Below are positions 1 through 5,141 of a stretch of 5,141 nt of DNA, one piece after another. This DNA comes from Chitinophagaceae bacterium. Its GTDB lineage: Bacteria > Bacteroidota > Bacteroidia > Chitinophagales > Chitinophagaceae. Location of the stretch: contig JAACZX010000193.1 in the NCBI GenBank assembly GCA_009996555.1, positions 1-5,141 on the forward strand, written 5' to 3'. Under the pieces are notes generated by a model, which had not been told where the DNA came from, searched no databases, and saw only the letters and a list, made by a program, of their open reading frames with translations. A program made the translations under genes and the position numbers. The stretch's first letter is position 1. Every line of letters begins with the position of its first letter.

Positions 1-2
1 CC

Positions 3-614
3 CCGGCGCAGCTGCAGCAACTGCAGCAGCTGGAGGCTGTGTATAAAGAATGGAACGAAAAGATCAATGTGATCTCACGCAAAGACATTGATAGTTTATA
101 CGAAAAACATGTGCTGCATTCATTGGCCATTGCTGCGGTGTTTGATTTTCAGCCCGGCACGCAGATCTGCGATCTTGGTACAGGCGGTGGTTTTCCGGGT
201 ATTCCGCTGGCTATCTTCTTTCCTGAAGTACAGTTTCATTTAACAGACAGTATCAATAAAAAATTAAATGTGGTGCGTGAGGTGGCAGCAGCCATTGGTT
301 TAAAAAATGTAACCACACAGCACACCCGTACCGAAGAGATCAGCAACCGCAAATTTGATTTTGTGGTGAGCCGTGCTGTGGCCCCCCTAAAAGACCTGTG
401 GAAATGGAGTGTGCCCATCCTCAAGGCAAAGGGACAAGGCAAAGCCGCCACTGCTTTTGATGATCCGTTTTATGGTGGTTTGATCTGTCTTAAAGGCGGC
501 GACCTGGCGCAGGAAGTACACGAAAGCGGCCTGCACCCCATTGTTTGGAATATTGAAGAGTTGTTTACGGAAGATTTCTTTAAGCAAAAATTTGTGCTGG
601 CCGTAAAGCGCTGA
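3..614 (+). CDS. rsmG: RsmG, 16S rRNA (guanine527-N7)-methyltransferase, 5'-truncated by window edge
   Basis: Family knowledge: RsmG is a cytoplasmic, SAM-dependent enzyme that methylates N7 of G527 in the 530 loop of 16S rRNA; its loss is a known route to low-level streptomycin resistance. Seen: the open frame runs from the first bases to the stop at 612-614, giving 203 residues. They include the SAM-binding loop DLGTGGGFPGIP (fragment residues about 57-68), the acidic LTDS strand end (about 81-84), SRAVAPL (about 123-129) and LKGGDL (about 163-168). The frame stays open upstream of the GTG at 39, and those codons (PAQLQQLQQLEAV) match the usual RsmG N-terminus before YKEWNEKINVISRKD. GTG 39 is therefore an internal Val, and roughly 10-15 residues are missing to the left. 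A small extra segment (GKAATAFDDPFYG, about residues 146-158) sits before the KGG strand and looks longer than in typical members. The next gene begins 106 bp downstream on the same strand. Confidence 0.95.
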   Translation, partial: PAQLQQLQQLEAVYKEWNEKINVISRKDIDSLYEKHVLHSLAIAAVFDFQPGTQICDLGTGGGFPGIPLAIFFPEVQFHLTDSINKKLNVVREVAAAIGLKNVTTQHTRTEEISNRKFDFVVSRAVAPLKDLWKWSVPILKAKGQGKAATAFDDPFYGGLICLKGGDLAQEVHESGLHPIVWNIEELFTEDFFKQKFVLAVKR

Positions 615-618
615 CACT

Positions 619-649
619 GTGGTAATGTGGCATTTTCAGCCATTACCAC
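619..649. repeat. Inverted repeat just after rsmG
   Basis: GTGGTAATG (619-627) and CATTACCAC (641-649) are perfect 9-bp inverted arms around a 13-nt loop, starting 4 nt after the rsmG stop. No T-tract follows, so it does not look like a standard intrinsic terminator. The right arm shares ATTACCACTTA (642-652) with a second copy at 669-679, which points to a protein-binding repeat family as much as to an RNA hairpin. Confidence 0.5.
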
Positions 650-670
650 TTATGTAAAACATGGCCTTAT

Positions 671-685
671 TACCACTTAGTGGTA
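671..685. promoter_or_regulatory. Near-perfect palindrome, candidate operator for the response regulator
   Basis: TACCACT-T-AGTGGTA has two perfect 7-bp inverted half-sites with a 1-nt spacer, 35 bp upstream of the ATG at 721. The half-site matches the known NarL heptamer TACYYMT at six of seven positions. Together with the TTACCAC copies at 619-649 it makes a cluster of four half-sites in this spacer. Binding by the adjacent NarL-type regulator (autoregulation) is inference. No convincing Bacteroidota -33/-7 promoter was found; CAATTTTG at 709-716 resembles the -7 box TAnnTTTG but lies too close to the start codon. Confidence 0.4.
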
Positions 686-720
686 TTTCTCATATTAACT
701 TAATGATCCAATTTTGCACT

Positions 721-1374
721 ATGAATAAAATTTCCGTTTGTATTGTTGAAGATGTTACTGACATCCGCCAGGCATTGGAGCAGATCATTGATCTGAGTGA
801 GAATTGCAGTTTGGCGGGTTCATTTTCATCTGGTGAAGAAGCGCTGGTAAAAATTCCTTTGATCAAACCAAATGTTGTGCTCATGGATATTGGCCTGGGT
901 TCAACCAATGGCATTGACTTAGTAAAAGAATTAAAACCGCAACACCCTGAAATATTGTACATGATGTGTACCGTGTATGAAGAAGATGAAAAGATCTTTG
1001 ATGCATTGCGTGCCGGTGCAAGTGGCTATATCCTCAAAAAATCATCGCCTGCAAAACTGTTAGAAGCCATTGGCGAACTGGTTGATGGTGGTGCCCCTAT
1101 GAGCAGCCAGATTGCATTGAAAGTGGTAACAGCATTTAAAGACATGCCGGTGCAGGAAGCATTGCCTGCCACTGCAGATAATGAGAACACAACCGTATTA
1201 ACACGCCGTGAAAAAATGATCCTTGAAAAACTGGCGCAGGGAAAAATTTATAAAGAGATTGGTAAGGAGTTAGACATAAGCCCTGAAACAGTGCGCAAGC
1301 ATGTGTATCATATTTATGAGAAGCTGCATGTAAACAACCGTGTGGAAGCAGTGAATAAATTTTACGGACGTTAA
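721..1374 (+). CDS. NarL/LuxR-family two-component response regulator
   Basis: A cytoplasmic DNA-binding response regulator of 217 residues. The receiver domain spans about 1-122: acidic pair E10/D11, phospho-acceptor D56 (VVLMDIG), switch T84, and K106 in GYILKK. A linker of about 30 residues follows, then a LuxR-type helix-turn-helix at about 158-217 (LTRRE, KEIGKELDISPETVRKHV, KLHVNNRVEAV). The frame is open back to an ATG at 661, but the 20 extra residues do not resemble a receiver domain and would put the palindrome at 671-685 inside the gene. MNKISVCIVEDV is the normal start of this family, so ATG 721 is chosen. No clear Shine-Dalgarno sequence is present, as is usual in Bacteroidota. 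One oddity is that the Pro usually found four residues after the phospho-acceptor is Gly (MDIGLG). No histidine kinase lies in the window, so the signal and targets are unknown. A strong terminator follows 20 nt after the stop. Confidence 0.93.
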   Translation: MNKISVCIVEDVTDIRQALEQIIDLSENCSLAGSFSSGEEALVKIPLIKPNVVLMDIGLGSTNGIDLVKELKPQHPEILYMMCTVYEEDEKIFDALRAGASGYILKKSSPAKLLEAIGELVDGGAPMSSQIALKVVTAFKDMPVQEALPATADNENTTVLTRREKMILEKLAQGKIYKEIGKELDISPETVRKHVYHIYEKLHVNNRVEAVNKFYGR

Positions 1375-1393
1375 TAACTACAAGAGAACTTAT

Positions 1394-1430
1394 AACAAAA
1401 AAGCTGTTCGTTTTGAACAGCTTTTTTGTT
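1394..1430. terminator. Bidirectional intrinsic terminator
   Basis: A perfect 16-bp stem has left arm 1394-1409 (AACAAAAAAGCTGTTC), loop GTTTT at 1410-1414, and right arm 1415-1430. The core GCTGTTC/GAACAGC is flanked by A6 on one side and T6 on the other, so each strand has a U-tract. It sits 20 nt after the response regulator stop and about 135 bp past the stop of the convergent peptidase gene, and can serve both. Confidence 0.9.
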
Positions 1431-1449
1431 TGCCATAATTCAGTTGATG

Positions 1450-1480
1450 AGTTCTTTTAAGTTCTATAGTTCTGAGTTGT
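1450..1480. repeat. Short degenerate AGTTCT repeat
   Basis: AGTTCT occurs at 1450-1455, 1460-1465 and 1468-1473, followed by the variant AGTTGT at 1475-1480. The spacings are 10, 8 and 7 nt. It lies between the terminator and the heptamer array in the convergent spacer. No gene is supported here. It may be a more decayed part of the same low-complexity block. Confidence 0.4.
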
Positions 1481-1484
1481 CTGG

Positions 1485-1575
1485 CCATTGCGTATTGCTA
1501 ATTATCTATTCGCCATTGGCTATTGTCCATTGCCTATTCACCACTCACTATTCACCACTCACAATTCACCATTTC
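1485..1575. repeat. Tandem degenerate heptamer array (13 units)
   Basis: Thirteen contiguous 7-bp units can be laid out without gaps, starting CCATTGC, GTATTGC, TAATTAT, CTATTCG, and ending CAATTCA, CCATTTC. Position 3 is A and position 5 is T in all 13 units. The rest follows roughly C-Y-A-Y-T-S-N. Units alternate between CCAYT and CTATT types, giving a 14-bp higher-order period; CTATTCACCACTCA is exactly duplicated at 1534-1547 and 1548-1561. The array crosses the stop codon of the minus-strand peptidase (1566-1568) and supplies its final Lys and Trp codons. It resembles in style the heptameric short tandem repeats described in cyanobacteria. Direct and contiguous units without spacers exclude a CRISPR array. 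Confidence 0.85.
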
Positions 1576-3455
1576 AACTCCAGCTTATTATTTCGTCTGT
1601 CAATATCGGCCATGCGTTGCGATGGATCAATTTCCACTACTGTTAACTCACGCAACGGTTTATCAAACTCAATGGTGTAAGTAGGATGCGTCCACTTCCA
1701 TGCAGGATATACAGTGCGTGGCATACTGTCTTCAGCTGGTTTTTCACCAAACATTAAATAAGCAGGGATATAATGCATTTGTTGTGTACCATCTTTGAAC
1801 GTAAGCACCACATCAATCGGCATAGGTATTTCTTTGATCCGTCGCAGACTGATCTTTGACTTGCCGCCTTCTTCCCACAAACTGTCAATTTTATAATCAA
1901 TGGTTTTTGTACCATTCACCCAGTACTCTTTATACCAATCAAGTTGCAAGCCACTTACTCTTTCTGCCACACGTAAAAAGTCATTTACATTGGGATGTTT
2001 AAAACGCCATTGCCTGTAATACTCCAGCAAAATTTTATCACGCACTGCTCCACCGGTAATATATCCTAACTGTGCAATAAACACTGCGCCTTTTGAATAC
2101 GCTGCGCTTCCATAAGCATAGTTGGTATTAAAATGATCGGCATGTGTGGTCAATGGTTCTTCCAGTCCGCTCTTTGCAAGATTAAAATAGCTGGCATAAC
2201 TGCCGGAATTATATTTCGGTAGTTTATCATCAGTATAAACAGTGCCGTTCTTTTTTGCAAGCTCTGTATAATAATAGTTGCTTACAAGGCCGGTTGCATA
2301 ATCAGTAAAGCCTTCGTCCATCCATGCATACAAACTTTCATTGGTGCCCATCAGCATCTGGTACCAGGTGTGCATCCACTCATGAATCACCGTACCAATG
2401 CCGGGACCGTTGAGCAATGTACCCATTGGATATTCCATGCCACCATCACCACCTTGCAGGAACGAATATTGCTTGTAAGGATAAGCACCAAAATTCTTTT
2501 CAATAAAGGGTAATACAATCACTGCAGCATCGGCTACTTTTTCCCATGCCTGATCGTTAGCAGCATCATTAGGTTTGTAATTGTACAATACATGAATGGT
2601 ACGTCCACCGCTAACCTGGCGTGTAAGATGTTTGTATTCCGCATCGGCTGCCCACATAAAATCATGCACATTCGGTGCCGTGAATTTCCAGGTAAGTTTA
2701 TCGCCTGCAGGACGCACCACTTTCACTCCTTTTGCTTCATAACCATAACCAATTTGATTGGCATTGGTTAAATAACCTGTGCCACCAATGATATATTTTT
2801 TATCGATGGTAATGTTTACATCAAAATCGCCCCACACACCGTAAAACTCACGGGCAATGTATGGGTTGGGATGCCAGCCGTCATTATCATATTCGCAAAG
2901 TTTGGGATACCATTGTGCCATCGAAAACTGCACCCCATTGGCTGCATCTCTTCCGCTTCGGCGGATCTGCAACGGCACCTGCGCATCCCATTCCATTTCC
3001 AGCACCACTTTCTGTTTTGGTAAAATAGGTTTGCTGAGCTTTACTTCAAGAATGGTTTCATGTTCAATTAATTTCTGTGCAACACCGTTCAGCTTTAATG
3101 ACCGTACTTTCTGATAACCGATCTCGCTTTCGTTGAGGTTTAAAATGCGGTCTCTCACACGTGCATCCCAGTCGGGGCGGTTGCCTCCAATCATCTTTTT
3201 CCCTAACTCACGGCTGCGTGCATCCATCATACTGTTTGGTTGAAATGCATTCCAGTACAGGTGATAGAAAATTTTATCCAATGTGTCGGGAGAATTATTT
3301 GTGTACTCCAGTTTTTGTTTACCGCTGTAACGGTTTGTGGTTACATCCATATCAATGTCCATCACATATTTCACCCGTTGCTGCCAGCGGTCGGGTTGGG
3401 CAAACAAACTAAAAACGGTACAAACAAATGCTGCAATCAAAACAAATTTCTTCAT
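1566..3455 (-). CDS. Secreted M1-family (gluzincin) zinc metallopeptidase
   Basis: A 629-residue predicted zinc aminopeptidase-like enzyme of the M1 family, exported to the periplasm or beyond. Residues 1-19 form a Sec signal peptide (MKK, hydrophobic core, cleavage likely after LFA before Gln20); there is no lipobox. An N-terminal beta-rich domain covers about 25-290. The catalytic domain has GGMEYP (338-343, equivalent to the GAMEN motif), the zinc site HEWMH (H358, E359, H362) and the third ligand E381 exactly 18 residues later in WMDEGF. YSKG follows, with Y453 as the likely catalytic Tyr. The C-terminus (about 540-629) looks like a beta domain; I see no type IX sorting domain. The site is complete, so activity is expected, but the substrate is unknown. 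A TTG at 3461 would add two residues, but ATG 3455 directly before KKF is the better start. The gene converges on the response regulator, and its last two codons and stop lie in the heptamer array. Confidence 0.93.
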   Translation of the reverse strand: MKKFVLIAAFVCTVFSLFAQPDRWQQRVKYVMDIDMDVTTNRYSGKQKLEYTNNSPDTLDKIFYHLYWNAFQPNSMMDARSRELGKKMIGGNRPDWDARVRDRILNLNESEIGYQKVRSLKLNGVAQKLIEHETILEVKLSKPILPKQKVVLEMEWDAQVPLQIRRSGRDAANGVQFSMAQWYPKLCEYDNDGWHPNPYIAREFYGVWGDFDVNITIDKKYIIGGTGYLTNANQIGYGYEAKGVKVVRPAGDKLTWKFTAPNVHDFMWAADAEYKHLTRQVSGGRTIHVLYNYKPNDAANDQAWEKVADAAVIVLPFIEKNFGAYPYKQYSFLQGGDGGMEYPMGTLLNGPGIGTVIHEWMHTWYQMLMGTNESLYAWMDEGFTDYATGLVSNYYYTELAKKNGTVYTDDKLPKYNSGSYASYFNLAKSGLEEPLTTHADHFNTNYAYGSAAYSKGAVFIAQLGYITGGAVRDKILLEYYRQWRFKHPNVNDFLRVAERVSGLQLDWYKEYWVNGTKTIDYKIDSLWEEGGKSKISLRRIKEIPMPIDVVLTFKDGTQQMHYIPAYLMFGEKPAEDSMPRTVYPAWKWTHPTYTIEFDKPLRELTVVEIDPSQRMADIDRRNNKLELKW

Positions 3456-3471
3456 GCTCAAAATTTTGAGC
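3456..3471. promoter_or_regulatory. Perfect 16-bp palindrome abutting the peptidase start codon
   Basis: GCTCAAAATTTTGAGC is a perfect 8+8 palindrome occupying positions -1 to -16 relative to the peptidase ATG, where a ribosome binding site would lie. It could be an operator for a dimeric regulator or an RNA element. With no loop it is a poor hairpin unless the central A/T pairs open. No Shine-Dalgarno sequence and no clear -7/-33 promoter was found in the 36 bp between this start and the hairpin at 3492. The function is inferred from position only. Confidence 0.4.
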
Positions 3472-3491
3472 GGTAAATATCCTTAAATAAG

Positions 3492-3543
3492 CCATAAAAA
3501 AATATTCATTTTTATTCCAACGGGAATGAATATTTTTTTATGG
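3492..3543 (-). terminator. Long AT-rich hairpin, probable terminator of the ATPase gene
   Basis: The arms CCATAAAAAAATATTCATT (3492-3510) and 3525-3543 are perfectly complementary over 19 bp around a 14-nt loop. Each strand has a T7 run within the 3' arm. It lies 81 bp past the stop of the minus-strand ATPase gene and so fits a terminator for that transcript. It is AT-rich, lacking the usual GC-rich core, and lies only 36 bp before the peptidase start codon, so an additional role in the peptidase leader is possible. A small alternative stem (ATTCC 3514-3518 with GGAAT 3523-3527) competes with it. Confidence 0.65.
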
Positions 3544-3624
3544 TGACTCCATGTGGCTAAAAACAATAAAAACTATACACATGAAAAATCCTGTTTGGAA
3601 AAGCCTAAATGATGAACGGAGGCG

Positions 3625-4980
3625 CTATGCTGATTTTTCTTCCTTCATCAGCTCTTTACGGATGCCATCGAGCAGATCGGTTTGTTGAATGTCGTTTGCA
3701 TTACGGGCATAGCACTGCAACACAGCAAACTGCACAGCGTTGAGGATGGAAGCGCCGGTTAGTTCATACTTGGCGGCCAGTTGCTGCAAATCAACCGTAT
3801 CGCTCAATGAAAGACTATCGGGCAATGATTTTTGCCAAAGCACAAAGCGCTCGTTGGAGTTGGGAACAGGAAAATGAATAACGGCATGAAACCGACGCAC
3901 AAAAGCATCATCAAGGTTATGCCTGAAGTTCGATGCAAGGATCATGAGGCCGGGATAATCTTCCACACGTTGCAACAGGTAAGATATTTCCTGGTTCGCA
4001 TATTTGTCGTGTGATGATTGCACATTGGTGCGTTTGCCAAACAAAGCATCAGCTTCATCAAAGAACAACACCCAATCTTTACTTTCGGCACGTTTGAATA
4101 CTGTTTCCAGATTCTTTTCTGTTTCTCCAATGTATTTTGATACCACTTGTGAAAGATCGATGCGGTACACTTCTTTAGTAAACTCTTTCCCGATCAACCC
4201 GGCAGTTAATGTTTTGCCGGTTCCTGAAGGGCCATAGAACAACACACGGTAACCCGGTTTTATTTTTCGTTTCAGATTTTCATCAGCTGCTATTTTGTGG
4301 TGGTGCTTTAGCCAGGTGATGATATCTGTTACCTGTTGTGCAGTTTTGTTGGGCAACACCAAATCATTCCAGTTCATTTGTGTGCTGATGCGCTTGGCAG
4401 GAAAGTCGATACCAAAACGTGGTGCTGATTCCTTGCCTAATAACATTTTATCAACCACATCCTGTGCAAGTATGATGCGGCCACTCATCACCGGTTCACC
4501 TTCTTTCACCGGCTCTAACCACAAAATACTTTCACGGAAAAAGAAATGATCTTCAGAAAAATAACGCTGCACATTCAAACGATCTTCAACAGCTGTGCCT
4601 GCTAAAATGAATTGCGCTGTTTCACCTGTTGGCAACATGCTCCGGTGATTGGTGGCACGCACTCCGCCAAACAATGAAAAATCACCACCACCCGGTAATT
4701 GTTCCTGTATAACCGTTTCAAAAAAATCAGGACTTACATGCGGCACTAATGCCAGCAATAAAATGATCCACTCATCGGTATTGCTTACATGCGGAATTTG
4801 TTTACCGATCTCTTCTTTATACAGCTCGCCATTAAAACGTTCTTTTAACCATTGCTGCAACGAAAAATTCTGCTGATTAAAATGCGTTTGCAGCCGCTGC
4901 GAAATAATAAGATTGAGATCAGCAAATGCTGCATCAATTGATGAAGAAGAGCGGATGTTTTTATGCAAGCTGTAAAGCAT
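3625..4980 (-). CDS. AAA+ ATPase of the contractile injection system (Afp15/PVC15-like) type
   Basis: A 451-residue cytoplasmic ATPase. The N-terminal half (about 1-225) is non-catalytic, with a helical start and a conserved-looking stretch from EWIILLLALVPHVSPDFF (70-87) through FGGVRAT and LPTGETAQFILAG (about 104-128). The AAA module follows: Walker A GPSGTGKT (250-257), pore-loop-like SKYIGETEKNL (281-291), Walker B LFFDEAD (305-311), sensor 1 N351 in LASNFRH, and arginine fingers R362/R363 in DAFVRRF. A helical lid (about 373-445) carries LTGASI, with no sensor-2 Arg, as in classical AAA proteins. All catalytic residues are present. From family memory, this N-terminal signature with a single AAA module occurs in ATPases of Bacteroidota eCIS clusters, where the ATPase (Afp15/PVC15) is needed for particle assembly; that assignment is inference. 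It lacks the membrane segments and protease domain of FtsH. ATG 4980 is the start, 21 nt after the stop of the upstream gene, implying an operon. No Shine-Dalgarno sequence is visible. Confidence 0.85.
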   Translation of the reverse strand: MLYSLHKNIRSSSSIDAAFADLNLIISQRLQTHFNQQNFSLQQWLKERFNGELYKEEIGKQIPHVSNTDEWIILLLALVPHVSPDFFETVIQEQLPGGGDFSLFGGVRATNHRSMLPTGETAQFILAGTAVEDRLNVQRYFSEDHFFFRESILWLEPVKEGEPVMSGRIILAQDVVDKMLLGKESAPRFGIDFPAKRISTQMNWNDLVLPNKTAQQVTDIITWLKHHHKIAADENLKRKIKPGYRVLFYGPSGTGKTLTAGLIGKEFTKEVYRIDLSQVVSKYIGETEKNLETVFKRAESKDWVLFFDEADALFGKRTNVQSSHDKYANQEISYLLQRVEDYPGLMILASNFRHNLDDAFVRRFHAVIHFPVPNSNERFVLWQKSLPDSLSLSDTVDLQQLAAKYELTGASILNAVQFAVLQCYARNANDIQQTDLLDGIRKELMKEEKSA

Positions 4981-5001
4981 GTTTAAAGATAATTCATTTA
5001 C

Positions 5002-5141
5002 TTAAGGAGTCATAGGCGTTCCCACCATATCTGTATGCGTTTCGCTGTGTGTACCCATATCAGCATTATACGTTGCAAGTTCACTGTTAAACGTTCGCAT
5101 AGCTGCATTGTATTGCCGAATGGTTGCCGGCACAGCAAGCG
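5002..5141 (-). CDS. Unidentified protein, C-terminal 45 residues only
   Basis: One minus-strand frame is open from the right edge to a TAA at 5002-5004, encoding 45 residues that begin LAVPATIRQYNAAMRTFNSE and end in MVGTPMTP. The other minus-strand frames give less protein-like reads: one stops within 18 codons, the other is rich in Trp, Cys and Arg. A probable helix (ATIRQYNAAMRTFNSELATYNAD) is followed by a polar Thr/His-rich tail (GTHSETHTDMVG) that looks disordered. The 21-nt gap to the ATPase start on the same strand suggests co-transcription and a related job. I do not recognise the family. If the ATPase belongs to an injection system, this could be another cluster component, but nothing in the fragment shows that. 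Confidence 0.65.
   Translation of the reverse strand, partial: LAVPATIRQYNAAMRTFNSELATYNADMGTHSETHTDMVGTPMTP

Noticed and set aside
39..41. GTG as the start codon of rsmG
   Set aside because: The frame is open to the window edge and the upstream residues fit the normal RsmG N-terminus, so this GTG is an internal Val.
619..649. Intrinsic terminator of rsmG
   Set aside because: The stem is only 9 bp with a 13-nt loop and no T-tract after it; shared repeats with 669-685 favour a regulatory site.
661..720. ATG 661 as the response regulator start
   Set aside because: It adds 20 residues unlike any receiver domain and overlaps a palindromic candidate operator; ATG 721 gives the canonical N-terminus.
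1485..1575. CRISPR array
   Set aside because: Units are 7 bp, contiguous and degenerate, with no spacers and no nearby cas genes.
1426..1680. Plus-strand open frame of 84 codons across the convergent spacer
   Set aside because: It is a translation of the heptamer repeats and the antisense of the peptidase 3' end; the composition is low-complexity.
3456..3461. TTG 3461 as the peptidase start
   Set aside because: It adds only Met-Ser before a standard MKK signal peptide; ATG 3455 is preferred.
3581..3688. Short plus-strand open frame starting MKNPVWKSLNDE
   Set aside because: Most of it is antisense to the ATPase 3' end, and it shows no family resemblance or start signal.
4048..4068. DEAD-box helicase motif in the ATPase
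   Set aside because: The DEAD residues are the Walker B of a AAA module (followed by sensor 1 and arginine fingers); no other helicase motifs are present.
3625..4980. FtsH or another AAA protease
   Set aside because: There are no N-terminal membrane segments and no HExxH protease domain after the AAA module; the N-terminal half differs.

Overview
The window looks like chromosomal DNA from a member of the Bacteroidota, most likely the Chitinophagaceae. This rests on protein style (an RsmG with the LYEKHVLHSL-type N-terminus, an M1 peptidase with GGMEYP and HEWMH motifs, and a contractile-injection-type AAA+ ATPase). It also rests on moderately AT-rich DNA, the absence of clear Shine-Dalgarno sequences before the starts, and a spacer made of degenerate heptamers. 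The taxonomic call is inference; no rRNA or other marker is present.

Layout. Bases 3-614 (+) are the 3' part of rsmG, a 16S rRNA G527 N7-methyltransferase whose true start lies off the left edge. A spacer with several copies of TTACCAC in both orientations follows. It precedes a NarL/LuxR-type response regulator at 721-1374 (+), which has no kinase partner in the window. A strong bidirectional stem-loop terminator (1394-1430) separates it from a convergent gene. The rest of that convergent spacer is repetitive: a short GTTCT-type repeat, then 13 tandem degenerate heptamers that run across the stop codon of the next gene.

Bases 1566-3455 (-) encode a secreted M1-family (gluzincin) metallopeptidase with a signal peptide and a complete active site. 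A perfect 16-bp palindrome touches its start codon. A 19-bp-stem hairpin (3492-3543) lies 36 bp upstream and probably terminates the gene behind it.

That gene, 3625-4980 (-), encodes an AAA+ ATPase of the type found in extracellular contractile injection system (eCIS; Afp15/PVC15-like) clusters. It is preceded by only 21 nt by the C-terminal end of another gene on the same strand (5002 to the right edge), so the two probably form an operon that continues to the right. The right edge may be the end of an eCIS gene cluster; this is the most interesting functional lead, but only one recognisable component is visible. The 153-bp spacer 3472-3624 holds the hairpin and nothing else I can support. 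No tRNA, rRNA, CRISPR array, insertion sequence or origin was seen.
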